From Paraniabella hibiscisoli (GTDB lineage Bacteria > Bacteroidota > Bacteroidia > Chitinophagales > Chitinophagaceae), in the NCBI RefSeq assembly GCF_022512515.1, contig NZ_JAKWBK010000001.1, positions 4,278,001 through 4,342,000 of the forward strand: a DNA stretch of 64,000 bases, in the 5' to 3' direction. The translations under genes were made by a program, and so were the position numbers. Shown here one piece after another: positions 1 to 11,676 of the stretch. The notes beneath the pieces were generated by a model. The model made no database searches. It was given only the letters and a program-made list of their open reading frames with translations, and was not told the DNA's origin. The first letter of the stretch is position 1; every line of letters starts with the position of its first letter.

Positions 1-1393
1 CAGCACTTTTGACGGGCCTGTATCCGCATCAGGCAGGAATTGGTCACATGACCAACGATCCGGAAGATAGTACCGCGTTTAATTATGGGGTGCCTGCTTA
101 CCAGGGCGATATAAATAACCAATCTGTTACCATAGCGGAAGTATTAAAGTCGGCCGGCTATACAACCTTTATGACCGGCAAATGGCACCTGGGTTATCAT
201 GATCCTTCGAGATGGCCGCTACAGAGAGGGTTCGATAAATATTATGGCATTTTAGCCGGAGCTTCCAATTACTTCCATCCAACTGGTGAGCGGGGCCTGA
301 CATTGATGAATAAAAGTGTAGAGCCCGAGGGAGATGATTTTTACATTACCGACGCATTTACCAACTACGCAATTAAGTTCATCAATGAAAATAAGTCGGC
401 TCAGCAAAAAAACCGTTCTTCCTCTACCTGGCTTACACAAGTCCTCACTGGCCGCTCAACGCATTACAGGCCGATGTCAATAAGTATAGAAACAAATACA
501 AAGAAGGTTGGAGCGCTTTACGAAAAGCCCGCTTTGAGAAGATGAAGCAATTAGGGATCATTGATAACGGCCTGGAGCTGAGCAATGCCGACGGTGTGGA
601 CTGGGATCGTCTTTCACCGGAGAAAAAGATGAAATGGATCATCGTATGGCTTTGTACGCAGCGCAAATTGACAGGATGGACCAGAATATTGGTAAACTGA
701 TCGCTACCCTCGAAGCGAACGGTGAACTCGATAATACGCTTATCATGTTTGTTGCCGATAATGGGGCTTGTGCGGAAGGAGGACAATTGGGAGGTGGAAA
801 CAAGGAATTATTAGGAACCAGGGAAGGTTATTTTTTAAGTTATGGGCAATCCTGGGCGAACGTTTCCAATACACCTTTCCGAAAATACAAACATTGGGTG
901 CATGAGGGTGGTATTAGTAGCCCGCTGATTATGCATTGGCCTTCTAAAATGGCCGCGGCGGCAAAAGGACGGCTTACTGATCAGTATGGCTTTTTCCAGG
1001 ATATTATGGCAACTTGTGTTGAGGCCGCGGAGCTGGCTATCCGAAAAAATTTAAGGAGCATCCTATAGTTCCAATGCAGGGAGCCAGTCTCTTACCATTG
1101 GTCGCAGGTAAAGAAAAACCGGTTCATAACCAACCGGTTTTTTGGGAACATGAAGGTAATGCAGCGGTGAGACTAGGAAACCTGAAACTGGTGAAAGCTT
1201 ATGATCCTCATCAAACTGATAAGTGGGAACTCTACGATGTGAATAAAGACCGCTCTGAGTTACATGACTTAGCTGCATTGCGCCCCGGGTTGTCAAAGAG
1301 CTATCTCAGAAATATAATAACTGGGCTAAACGGGTTGGCGTTATACCTTATAACGAAGTGCTACGTATAAGAAAAAACAAGGCACGCAAATAA
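1..1393 (+). CDS. S1 family sulfatase 1, 5'-truncated by window edge, frameshifted
   Basis: Exported-type S1 sulfatase hydrolysing a sulfate ester on a glycan. The window opens just after the CxPxR formylglycine motif: the first residues read ALLTGLYPHQAGIGHMT, the usual continuation of CCPTRAS in arylsulfatase-A-like enzymes. The TGKWHLG motif follows at about 175-192 and a DNGA metal-site segment at about 758. The reading frame changes near 405-411 (A run), 620-628, 1025-1035 and 1281-1291. Followed through these shifts, the conserved sequence reaches a TAA at 1391-1393. It resembles sulfatase 4 (11677-13341) closely in the LYxHxAGIGHMT and NTPFR segments. Family membership is secure. The sulfated position attacked cannot be read from sequence alone. 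Four shifts in 1.4 kb suggest sequence error, though a pseudogene is possible. Confidence 0.85.
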
Positions 1394-1558
1394 CGACCGC
1401 GTTCCATCGCCTGCATGCTGGTTTCAATGTTGGTTGTACATCATTGTACCAAAGAGCATTTGCCATTGATACGATGTGCACATGCTGACCTGGAATTTAC
1501 ACATATTGTGGACGGGTTGAGTATGACCGGCACTTAAAAGAATTCTTAATATCTATAT

Positions 1559-3400
1559 ATGTTAAAATCAATTTTTGGTGTTGCATTAATGATGAGTTGC
1601 AGCGCATCGTTAAAGGCTCAGCAATGGCGCATGCAGCCGGTGTCACTCAGTACTGTATGGGCGCAAAAGGTTACACCTCAAAACACCTGGCAGCAGTATC
1701 CGAGACCACAATTAAAGCGCCAGAACTGGATGAACCTGAATGGGCTGTGGGATTATAGCATTGTTGCCAAAAATAAACCGGCGCCCGAAAAATATGATGG
1801 TAAAATACTGGTGCCCTTTTTGTGTGGAGTCGGCCTTGTCGGGCGTAAAGAAAGCTTTTTTACCTAACGAACGGCTTTATTATAAAAGGAATTTTAAAGT
1901 ACCTGCTGACTGGAAAGGAAAGGATATTGTGCTAAACTTTGATGCTGTTGACTGGTCGGCGGCGGTATGGGTAAATGGTGCTTTGGTGGGCGCCCATAAA
2001 GGAGCGTACGACCGCTTTTCTTTTAATATAACTCCTTATTTAACGGCATCAGGCCCGCAGGAAATAGTAGTAGCTGTAGATGATCCATCGAGCGAAGGAT
2101 CTCAGGCAAGGGGTAAACAGCAACTTTCCCAGCATGGTATATGGTACACGCCGGTTAGCGGTATCTGGCAAACGGTTTGGCTGGAAGCAGTGTCGGACGA
2201 TGCCTGGTTCAGCGAGATACGCGTGGTGACCGATATTGATAAAGGTACCGTAAAGATTGTGCCCCAGACTAACCGTCCTTTAAAGCCCGGTTATACTGCC
2301 CTGTTAAACATTATAGCGGATGGTAAGGAAATTAAGACCGCCAGGACTTCTGCAAACAAACAGGTTGAAATACCTTTGGAGAACGCCAGATTATGGTCAC
2401 CCGAAAGCCCTTATTTATATGATCTGCAGTTAACTCTTTTGGATAAAGAAGGGAAAGAGGTGGACCAGGTAAGCAGCTATTTCGGAATGAGAAAAATAAG
2501 CGTGGAAACAAAAGAGGGCTTAAAATATATTTTTCTAAACAATAAACCGATATTCCAGTATGGAACGCTTGATCAGGGCTGGTGGCCAGACGGTTTGCAC
2601 ACTCCTCCTTCAGAAGAAGCGATGGTTTTTGATATTGTGAAGACCAAAGAAATGGGATTTAATATGATTCGTAAGCATATTAAGGTAGAGCCTGATTTAT
2701 GGTATTATCATTGTGATAAATTGGGAATGTTGGTTTGGCAGGATATGCCATCAGGTATGGTTATTGAACAAAATGGAAATGAGAAACCGCTTCATTTGCA
2801 ACATGTGGGCAGGAACGGACCCGATTTACATAGGGATGCCGAAAGCGCCGCACAATTTGAATGGGAGCTCAGAAGAATGATCGATCAGCATTACAGCATG
2901 CCAAGCATTGTAACCTGGGTGCCGCTAAATGAGGGCTGGGGACAATATGCAACCGTCAGACTTGCAAAAACCATTAAGATGCTCGACTCAACCCGGCTGG
3001 TTAATGCGGTGAGTGGATGGGCTTTACGACCTGTAGGAGATATGCTTGATATACACACTTATCAAACCACGGTGGATGTACCGCCTTTACCCAAAGACAG
3101 GGCCAGTGTAATTGGAGAGTTCGGCGGTATCGGTTATCCCCTGGAAGCGCACCTGTGGAATCCATCCATGAGAAACTGGGGATATCAGACGTATCAGTCG
3201 GCGCCGGAATTATTGAAGAATTATAAGCACAAGTTTGACCAGATTGTTGAGATGAAAAAAATAAAGGACTCTCAGCTGCGGTATATACTCAAACTACCGA
3301 TGTGGAAGGAGAGGTAAACGGGCTCATGACATACGACCGGAAAGTAATAAAAATTCCTGTGCAACAACTGAAGGAAATGCATAAGGCCCTGAATGATTAA
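1559..3400 (+). CDS. Exported GH2 glycoside hydrolase (beta-glucuronidase/beta-galactosidase type), two frameshifts
   Basis: GH2 retaining exo-beta-glycosidase, about 613 residues after repair. A hydrophobic N-terminus ending in KAQQW suggests Sec export. A jelly-roll sugar-binding domain (NLNGLWDY ... NFDAVDWSAAVWVNG) precedes an Ig-like domain and a TIM barrel. The acid/base is the Glu of PLNEGWG at about residue 457 and the nucleophile the Glu of GEFGG at about 518. Frameshifts lie near 1815 (one T too many in a T run) and near 3256 (A run). After the second, the true C-terminus ends IPVQQLKEMHKALND at TAA 3398-3400. Position between sulfatases suggests removal of a beta-linked uronic acid or galactose from a desulfated oligosaccharide. 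The exact sugar is inference. Confidence 0.85.
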
Positions 3401-3486
3401 GGGTCAGATGTATAATATAATTTCTATTTTTAAGTGTAGTAATTTACTGCCAACAGATAGACATTTGCGAACGTAAAAAAGATTAA

Positions 3487-4885
3487 ATGTATAAATCCAA
3501 TCAGACTTCTAACAGAAAAAAACAACCGCTGTTGCTGGTACTGTTGTTGGCGCTATTACTTATAAATAGTAGCTATACCCATGCACAGACAAGAAAGCAG
3601 CCTAATGTTATCGTTATTTTAGTAGACGATATGGGGTACGGCGATATAGGCTGTTTTGGAGGAAATTTTGTTCCAACACCTAATTTAGACCGGCTGGCAA
3701 AAAGCGGGCTTAAACTGGAGCGGTATTATAGTGCAGCTCCTATTTGTTCGCCATCAAGGGCGGGTATGCTAACGGGTAATTACCCGGGCCGGTGGAATTT
3801 TTGTACTTTTTAGCCACAAAAGAGCACAACAGAAAAGCGGAGCAAACAGATTTTCTCTCCACCGATGCGCCTTCCATCGCCAGGTTTTTTAAAAAAGCCG
3901 GGTATGCAACCGGTCATTTTGGAAAGTGGCATATGGGCGGTGGGCGTGATGTATTTAATGCCCCGGCTTTCAGCGAATATGGATTTGACGAACATGCAAG
4001 CACTTATGAAAGTCCTCAGCCCGATCCCTTACTTACTGCTACCGACTGGATCTGGTCGGATAAAGACAGCATCAAACGTTGGGACCGTACAAAATATTTT
4101 GTAGATAAAACACTTTCTTTTTTGGCTAAAAATAAATCGAAGCCATGTTTTATCAACCTATGGCCGGATGATGTGCACACCCCTGGGTGCCAAAAGCAGA
4201 TGATGATGATGGAACAGTGTATCCCAAAAACAGGGAAGGGGAGGCAGCCTTTAAGCGGGTTTTGAAAGAGTTGGATGTGCAGATAGGCCGCCTGATAGAA
4301 GGGCTTAAACAATTAAATATTGAGGATAATACGATAGTTGTTTTTACCAGTGATAACGGTCCCATGCCCAGCTTCAAGGGAAGCAGGTCCGGCGGTTTAA
4401 GAGGCTCCAAATTGTCTTTGTATGAGGGAGGGATTCGCATGCCTTTTATTATCAGCTGGCCTGGTCATATACCTGCAGGTCGCACGGACATGAACTCTGT
4501 AGTTACAGCCTTAGACTTGTTGCCCTCACTAAGTAAAATTTGCGGTGTTAACCTGCCTGCCGGCTACAAAGCTGATGGAGTAGACAGAGCTGCCGTTTTA
4601 AGAGGTAAACCTTCTGCGAGACCTGCCGATATCTTCTGGGAGTATGGACGTAACAACATCGCATACAGTTATCCAAAGGCATTAGATAAAAGTCCTGCTT
4701 TGGCCATTCGATCTGGTCGTTGGAAATTATTAATGAATGAAGATGGAAGCGATCGTGAATTATATGACATGCTTGCAGATCCCCTGGAAAAAATGAATAT
4801 CGTTTCAAACAATGAAAAAATTGCTGCCCAACTACAGGTGAAATTGCAAAATTGGTGGAGCCACTTGCCCAAACTAAAAGAATAG
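3487..4885 (+). CDS. Exported S1 family sulfatase 2, two frameshifts
   Basis: S1 sulfatase of about 465 residues with a signal peptide (LLLVLLLALLLINSSYTHA). The metal-binding VDDMGYGDIG segment follows at about residues 46-55, and the formylglycine motif CSPSR has its Cys at residue 87. GKWHMGGG and TSDNGP motifs lie downstream. The frame slips near 3795 (T-rich run) and near 4180 (C run), and the conserved sequence continues across both. The SGGLRGSKLSLYEGGIRMPFI segment is typical of arylsulfatases acting on glycans. Its stop at 4883-4885 lies 5 nt before the start of the FGE-like gene, so the two are probably co-transcribed. Sulfatase identity is secure; regiospecificity is unknown. Confidence 0.88.
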
Positions 4886-4890
4886 CCCGC

Positions 4891-6000
4891 ATGTATAAAT
4901 TTCTAGGGATAATAATTCTTACAGGGGCGTTGTTGACGGGTTGTAAGGGCAGACCGGAAAAATTGCAGCCAAATGCTGTTCACAGTTGTATGCCTGCATC
5001 CAGGTTCGCTGCTGCAGTCGATTCCATGCCCACTGTTTTCCCTGCTGATTCTTCTTTATCACCAATGGTATTCATTCCGGGCGGAACATTTGAAATGGGA
5101 GGTGACAATGAGCAAGCCAGCCAGGACGAGTATCCTAAGCACCTGGTTCAGGTAAGTGCCTTCTATATGGATGTTACTGAAGTAACCAATGATCAATTCA
5201 GGACGTTTGTGGAGGCCACTGGTTATGTAACGACTGCCGAGCGTAAACCGGATTGGTCCGAATTACAAAAACACTTCCACCCGGTACTCCCAAACCAGCG
5301 GACAGTTTGCTGGTTGCGGCATCGCTTGTCTTTCTGCAATCCAACGGACCTGTAGATCTGACTGACTATAGTCAATGGTGGAAATGGGAAACGGGCGCTG
5401 ATTGGAAACATCCGCAGGGGCCTGGTAGTAATATAGAAGATAAAGGCCTATACCCCGTAGTCCAGGTGAGCTGGGATGATGCTATGGCTTATTGTAAATG
5501 GGCCGGGAAGCGGCTTCCAACAGAGGCTGAGTGGGAGTTTGCCGCCAGAGGTGGATTAGTGAATAATATTTATCCCTGGGGTAATGAACCTGTAAACCAG
5601 GGAGCGCCCAAAAGTAATAGCTGGGAGGGGAAATTTCCTTACCTGAATGAAAAAAAGATGGCTATGTCACCGCCGCGCCGGTTAAATCTTTTACTCCCAA
5701 TCTTTACGGATTATATGATATGGCCGGTAATGTGTGGGAATGGTGCAGCGATTTATATGATCATGATTATTATAAACAGTTAGAGGAAAATTTACCATTG
5801 ATCCCAAAGGGCCTGGCAAAGCATACGATCCACAGGAACCATATTCGGTTAAGAGAAGTCTCAGGGGTGGTAGTTTCCTGTGTAATGATTCTTATTGCAG
5901 TGGTTACAGGGTGGCCCGGCGGATGAAAAGTAGCCCCGACACTGGTTTGGAACATACGGGCTTCAGGTGTGTTAAAGATAAAAACGACGAAGGTATTTAA
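4891..6000 (+). CDS. Formylglycine-generating enzyme (SUMF1/FGE-sulfatase) homologue with lipoprotein signal, three frameshifts
   Basis: FGE oxidises the Cys of the sulfatase CxPxR motif to formylglycine. The start at ATG 4891 gives a lipoprotein signal with lipobox LTGC at about residue 20. The FGE core follows: [53 protein letters not shown] and [12 protein letters not shown]. The C-terminal redox pair is present as [11 protein letters not shown], matching the human FGE Cys336/Cys341 spacing. The ending TGFRCVKDK is also FGE-like. Frame changes lie near 5270, 5655 and 5810, all at short runs. The gene starts 5 nt after sulfatase 2 and its stop overlaps the convergent HTCS1 stop. The unusual point is export of a seemingly competent FGE. 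It could instead be a SUMF1-fold binding protein. Confidence 0.82.
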
Positions 6001-9000
6001 TCCTTCCATTTTGATTTAAGATGGTCAAGAAACTTTTTGGGAGATGATTGGAAATGTTTTTGAAAATTTCTTCCAAATACACTTTGAGAGTTAAAACCAA
6101 CTTTATCTGCGATCTGGAAAAATTTGCTTTCATTTTCTGCAATTAATTCCGCTGCCTTTTTTATACGAATTCGGTCTATAAAATCCTTAGGCGATAATTT
6201 GCTGGCAGATTTCATTCGCCTGTAAAATGTCGGGCGGCTCATATTCATATGGTCTGCCAGATCATCAACTCCAAGATTCTTATTGTCAATATTTAATACG
6301 ATGAACTGACTCACTTCCTGGAGGAAAGCTTCATCCGACCTGGATCCCAATGTATAAAGGCTTTCATCCAATGGCCTTTTTGCCACATGGTCTCGTATTT
6401 TGGTCCTGTTTTTAATCAGGTTGTCAACTTGTACCTGAAGCATTCGGGGCGAAAACGGCTTGCACATATAGGCATCTGCTCCCGTTTCAAGTCCCTCAAG
6501 TTTATCATTGTCACTCTTACGCGCTGTTAGAAGAATAACCGGAATATGATACAGAGCGACATTATCTTTAAGCAGTTTGCATAGTTCAAGTCCGTTAAGT
6601 CCGGGCATCATAATGTCGCTAATGATCAGGTCCGGCTGATTAACGTCTAATATGCCAAGTCCTGCCTCAGCATTGGAGGCCTTATAAATAACATAAGTGT
6701 CTTGCAGTATTTCGCAAAGAAATCCAAGTAATTCCTCTTCATCATCTATTATTAATATGGATGGTTTCATTTTCGATGGCTTTAGCAGGAGTCGTTTCCT
6801 GGTGGAGAGGTAAAGTTAGTTCAAATATATTTAAATTAGTAGCGCTTGCAATATACTCCAGTCTGCCGTGATGCATTTCTGTGAGCGTTTTGGCAAAAGA
6901 TAGTCCAATGCCTGTTCCTCTCAGTGTAGACCTGGATGGCACGCGATAAAAAGGTTCAAAAATTTTCTTTTGACTTTCTGCCGGAATCGGCGTTCCGTCG
7001 TTTATTACTACCACCTTAAAGAATTGTGGCTCACTGTCATCTATGTATAAATTAACTTCCGCCGACGTCTCAGCATACTTGGTAGCATTGGAGATGAGGT
7101 TACTCATTATTTTTTGAAAAGCTTCCCGGTCTATCTGTGCGTAAACAGGAGCTACAGGCAGGTGAATGGTAAGGTTGATGGGCTCACTTGTACCCGCAGA
7201 TTCAAAATTATCAACTATTATTTTAAGCAGTGCTGAAACATCCGTTTCCATGAACTTTGGCTGAAACTGCTGCATATCCATCTTTCTGAAATCAAGTAGT
7301 TCCGATGTAAGTTGTACCAGCCGGTTGGTATTGCGGTTGACCAGCTCCAGGTTTCGTTTTACTGTAGTAACGTCATCAAGGCGGCTTAGCGCCCATTCGA
7401 GCGGGCCTTTAATAAGCGCCAATGGTGTTTGTATTTCGTGTGCAATATTGGCGAAGAAGTTCATTTTCGTGTTATAGGTTTCACGCTCTTTTTGCATTTC
7501 AAACAACTGGTTCTTTCGAAGATTCTTTTTAACCTGGTTTTTATGGTAGATGTAGAAGAATAATAAAATGGCCAGGATACCCACCAATATATATATTGCC
7601 AAAGCAGGGGTGCTTTTCCAAAAAGGAGGCAACACGGTAATGACAAGCGTTACCGGCGCACTAACCCAGTATCCAAGATTGCTTTGCGCCTGAACGGTGA
7701 ATTTATAGGTGCCCGAAGGTACATCTGTAAAGTAAGCCCGACGATTGGTAGCCAGATGCACCCATTTCTTATCGAAACCTTCCATCATATATTTGTACTG
7801 AACGGCACTTGCAGAAGCATAATCCAAAGAAGCAAACTCAATACTGAAAGTAGATTGCTCGTCGCTCATTATAATCGGATCAGCATAAGTGAAAGATTTA
7901 GGCGTTTCGTAATTAACAAAAATTCCCGTTATATGAACGGGAGGTGCTTCCTTATTAATCAGGAGGTGTTCAGGTTGAAATGCAATCATACCTTTAACTG
8001 TACCGAAGTACATTTTGCCATTTTGATCCTTGTAGGCTGAGTTAAAATTGAACTGGTCTGTAATGAGCCCGTTAGCTTTGGTATAAGTTTTAATTTTTTC
8101 AGTTTGTGTGTTAAAGCATATAAGCCCTTTCATTGAGCTGATCCACAAATTTTTATTTGAATCTTCAAGTATCCGGTATAAGCTGTTGGAGGAAGACCTT
8201 CGGTGGTTGTGTAACGTTTCACCAGTTGTCTTTGCCTGTTGATTTTAAATAAGCCTCCTGCTTCTGTTGCCAGCCATATATTGTAGTCGGTATCTTCGTA
8301 TATTCCCTGAACAGTGTAGGTGTTCTTGGTGCTATCCTTTAAGCTGGCGAAGTTGATATTGCCTGATTCGCCGGTCCGGGGATTATAATAAAAAACCCCT
8401 CTGATAAGACTACCCGTCCAAATGGTGCCCGTATGGTCTTCTTCAATTGCATTAACAAAGGAATTACCGGGAATATATATTACAGGGCTCAGTTGTCCCG
8501 ATCTTTCATTGTATTCAAACAACCCCGAACCTGTAGTGCCCACCAGGAGACGATTATCGGATGTTTTATAAATGCACATCACCATCGTGCTGTTTTTGCC
8601 ATCTGCGGGTACCTGCGGATACCGGGCTACTATTTTATTGTCATTGAGGTTCATGACTTCAAGGCCATGGAAAAACAGTCCTACGTATAGCTTATTATTG
8701 TGCACAGATAAGCCATGAATATTATGATGAGATAATTGATTTAATGAATTGCCGTAGGGGATCTGAATAAACTTTCCGGTAGTTTTATCCAATTTATTAA
8801 GTCCCGCATCTTCAGTCCCGATCCAGATAGTACCTCTTTCGTCTTCGCAAATTTCCCTGATAGCATTGCCTGAAATAGCACCGGGTATATTAAGCGGGTA
8901 ATACTTTTCGAATTGATTGTTTTCTTTTGAAAAGTAGTTGAGCCCCCCAAAAAATGTGCCCAGCCAAACGCCCTCTCTTTTGTCTTCCAGTACAGAATAT

Positions 9001-9885
9001 ATAGCGTTATCGTTGAGTGAAAAAGGGTCAGCTGGTGTTTTTTACATGAGTAATCTGTTGAGTTCCTAAATTGTAAATGTACAATCCTGATTCTGATGCA
9101 ACATAACACAACTCTTTATTGACTGCAGCAACGATATCTCTGACAAAAATCTCAGTTCCTTTAAAATCTTTCAGAAGTATGTTGTGACAAATACGTTTGT
9201 TTAAATCAATTTTAAATATTCCATAAGTAGTACCTACAAAAAGATAGTTTTTAACGAGCCTGAGTTTTGTAATATTTCGATTTCCGGTTTGCGGGAGAGG
9301 GCCAACATCGAGGTCTGATATTTGATGTGTTGATGCCTTCAATAACCTGAACTGACCTTGTACTGTTGCTATCCATAAATTATCTGCCGCATCAATCTCA
9401 ATAGCTGCTACCCTGATATTATAAGTTCGTGTAGTTCCTTTTTGAGGGTCAAATTTGTGTAAAGCTCCTGCAGCCACAATCCATAAATTGCCTTTACTGT
9501 CGGGCAGCATATCTTTTACATTGAAGTTTGCTAAAGCAGCTACTAAGGCAATTTGTTCAGTGGCTGGATTCATTTTAAAAACCCCGGATGTAGTGCCGAT
9601 CCAGATATTGCCCTGGCCGTCTGTGCGAAGTGCCTTTATATAGTTAGAACCCACTTTGGCTTTATCAGGAAAATAACTTCTGAATGTATATCCGTCATAC
9701 CTGTTCAACCCGGCCCGGGTACCTATCCATATAAAACCAAGTTTGTCCTGAACAATGGCAGTAACATTATTATGTAACAACCCCTCATCTACCTGGTAAT
9801 GCCGGAAATAATAAAAAGAAGCTTCCGATTTATGGCAGGTAATGATTAAAGCTATGCTGAGCGCCAAATGTAACAGTCGTTTCAC
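5997..9885 (-). CDS. Hybrid two-component system regulator HTCS1 (Reg_prop/Y_Y_Y sensor, kinase, receiver, AraC HTH), frameshifted
   Basis: One-protein sensor-regulator of about 1290 residues, the standard controller of Bacteroidota glycan loci. From the N-terminus: signal peptide, then propeller repeats with IWIGT-type motifs (about 9300-9870), more repeats (8130-9109), a Y_Y_Y domain and one membrane helix (near 7560-7620). The kinase has the phospho-acceptor His in NIAHEIQTPL near 7440, an N-box (NLISNATKYAE) and a G2 box (GTGIGLSF). A receiver follows, with acceptor Asp in SDIMMPGLNG, then an AraC-type HTH ending at 5997. Frame changes lie near 9040, 8760, 8150 and 6760. At the last, the receiver could also start as a separate overlapping gene at ATG 6770. 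Given the standard architecture I treat it as one gene. Its periplasmic ligand is probably an oligosaccharide. Confidence 0.85.
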
Positions 9886-10228
9886 CGGATGGAATTTTAA
9901 TCAGAGCATATAAGACATGACGGTTATTCAAATGTGGTCAACCGCTGTTTTCAAATATAGGCTGAATTAAAGATACCTGGTGAGCCACCTGCCGTTGATT
10001 TTCAATTTTTGAGACGAAACGGCGACCTTTTGAACTGGATCAGATAAGAATAGATTGTTATCTTGGAGCTTCTGAAACCTTTGTATAAAGTTATTACCAC
10101 TTACGGAAGGTTTTTGTGTGTTTGAAAAGACATAAGTTACAGGCGATAGTTTATGCTGTTTATTTCTGTTCATGCCGGCATATATTATCAGGGAACCCGC
10201 TTATCGGAATATTTTTAAGATTGTGAGT
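9886..10228. promoter_or_regulatory. Divergent intergenic region between HTCS1 and sulfatase 3
   Basis: About 340 bp separate the divergent HTCS1 and sulfatase 3 starts. On the minus strand, positions 9959-9952 read TATATTTG, matching the Bacteroidota TAnnTTTG -7 element and placing a possible HTCS1 start site near 9945. No good -33 TTTG was found at the right distance, so the call is weak. A 68-codon minus-strand frame at 9967-10173 has no recognisable features and is not called as a gene. Confidence 0.3.
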
Positions 10229-11630
10229 ATGATGAAAAGAATACTGTTACTATTTTGGGTATTGGGTGTTGTTCTGGCTGGTTGGGCGCAGACAGCTTCT
10301 GAGCGTCCCAATATTTTTTTCATTTTGGCAGATGACCTTAGTATGAGAGATATTGAACCATACGGAAGCACACAGGTTTACACGCCCCATTTAGCAAAGC
10401 TGCAAGCCGAAGGGATGTGCCTGGATAATATGTTTAATATGGTGCCTATTTGCGCTCCTACAAGACAGACGCTGCTTACAGGACTGGGAGCAGTAAGGAA
10501 CGGGGCTTATCCTAATCACAGCCGCATTTATCCTGGAATTAAAACACTTCCGGTTTACATGAAGGAGCTGGGCTATAAAACAGCCCTGATTGGCAAAAGA
10601 CATTTTGCTCCTGTAGATGCTTATCCATTTGACTTTTTGGGCGGCAGAGATCATGATGATGGCAGGGGGCGGACGTAGATTTAAGTAAGGCTGAAGCGTA
10701 TATTTCGAAAGCGGGTAAGGATCCCTTCTTTTTAATGTTTACCAGCAACCAACCTCACACGCCCTGGAACCGGGGAGACAAAAAGCGATATCGGGCTACC
10801 GACCTGGTGGTGCCGCCCAATATGGTTGACACTAAGCTGACCAGGGAAAGAATGGCAGACTATTTTTCTGAAATCACTTACCTGGATAGCCTGGTGGGCG
10901 CCTGTTTGGACATAATCGAAAGATCCGGAAAGAAACAAAATACCATCGTTATTTTTGCCTCTGAACAAGGCAGTTCTTTTCCTTTTTCCAAATGGACATT
11001 ATATGATCAGGGGTTGCGATCTGCATTTATAGTCAGATGGCCGGACAAGGTTTTGGCCGGTGCCCGTAGTAGTGCCATGGCACAATATACCGATATTCTT
11101 CCTACGCTGCTGGAGATAGCGGGAGCTGATCCGCAAGCTATCAACACAGGATCGGTTGACGTGGCTGGGAACAGCGGTTTTGATGGCAGTAGTTTTAGGG
11201 ATGTACTGATAGGCAAACAAAATACTTTTCGTAAATATGTGTATGGTGTTAATACAACCCGTGGTATCCATAACGGTAGTGCGGCTTACGCCAGCAGGTC
11301 GGTCAGGGATGAAGACTACCTGTACATTGAAAACCTTAACTATAAGGAAGAATTTTCCAATGTGGTTACTGGTTCACCTTTATTCAGGCTATGGTTAAGC
11401 ACTAATAAAAACAGGGCCTCGCAATATATAAAGCGTCCCCGTATGAATTATATGACGTGCGCAATGATCCCTGGCAATTGAAAAATCTTTCAGAGCAGGC
11501 CGGGCTGCTTTCTAAAAAGAAAAAGATGCAGGAAAAGCTGCATGCTTTTATGAAACAACAGGGTGATAAAGGTATTGCAACGGAAATGGCTGCTACAAGC
11601 CGGCAACTTAAAGGCGCTTCAGGTGATTGA
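10229..11630 (+). CDS. Exported S1 sulfatase 3 (sulfamidase/SGSH-like branch), two frameshifts
   Basis: S1 sulfatase of about 466 residues. A signal peptide (ILLLFWVLGVVLAGWAQ) leads to the metal-site ADDLSMRDIEPYG and the motif CAPTRQ with the Cys at residue 75. SEQGSSFPFSKWTLYDQGLR replaces the usual DNG segment, as in enzymes related to heparan N-sulfatases and neighbouring S1 subfamilies. Frame changes lie near 10675 and near 11440. After the second, the ending YELYDVRNDPWQLKNLSEQ runs to TGA 11628-11630. The start is taken at ATG 10229 or 10232 before the hydrophobic stretch. It is the first of three tandem sulfatases, with 46 nt to the next. Specificity (N- or O-sulfate) is not proven. 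Confidence 0.85.
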
Positions 11631-11676
11631 CCTGGTCTGTAGTAAAAATTTGTATCAAAATAATGGCAATAAAATA

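Noticed and set aside
405..411. Slippery A-run as a programmed ribosomal frameshift site
   Set aside because: Frame changes occur at many different runs, in both directions and in unrelated genes, without downstream pseudoknots. Sequence error is simpler.
1394..1558. Short inverted repeat around 1434-1456 as a possible operator or mobile-element end
   Set aside because: The arms are only five bases, and neither a target duplication nor a second copy was found.
5997..9885. Separate histidine kinase and response regulator genes in place of HTCS1
   Set aside because: The domain order and continuity match single-chain HTCS proteins, and the sibling at 53146-57195 has the same layout. A true split at 6770 cannot be wholly excluded.
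9967..10173. A 68-codon minus-strand frame in the HTCS1/sulfatase 3 intergenic region
   Set aside because: No signal, family feature or likely ribosome site. It lies upstream of the probable HTCS1 promoter.
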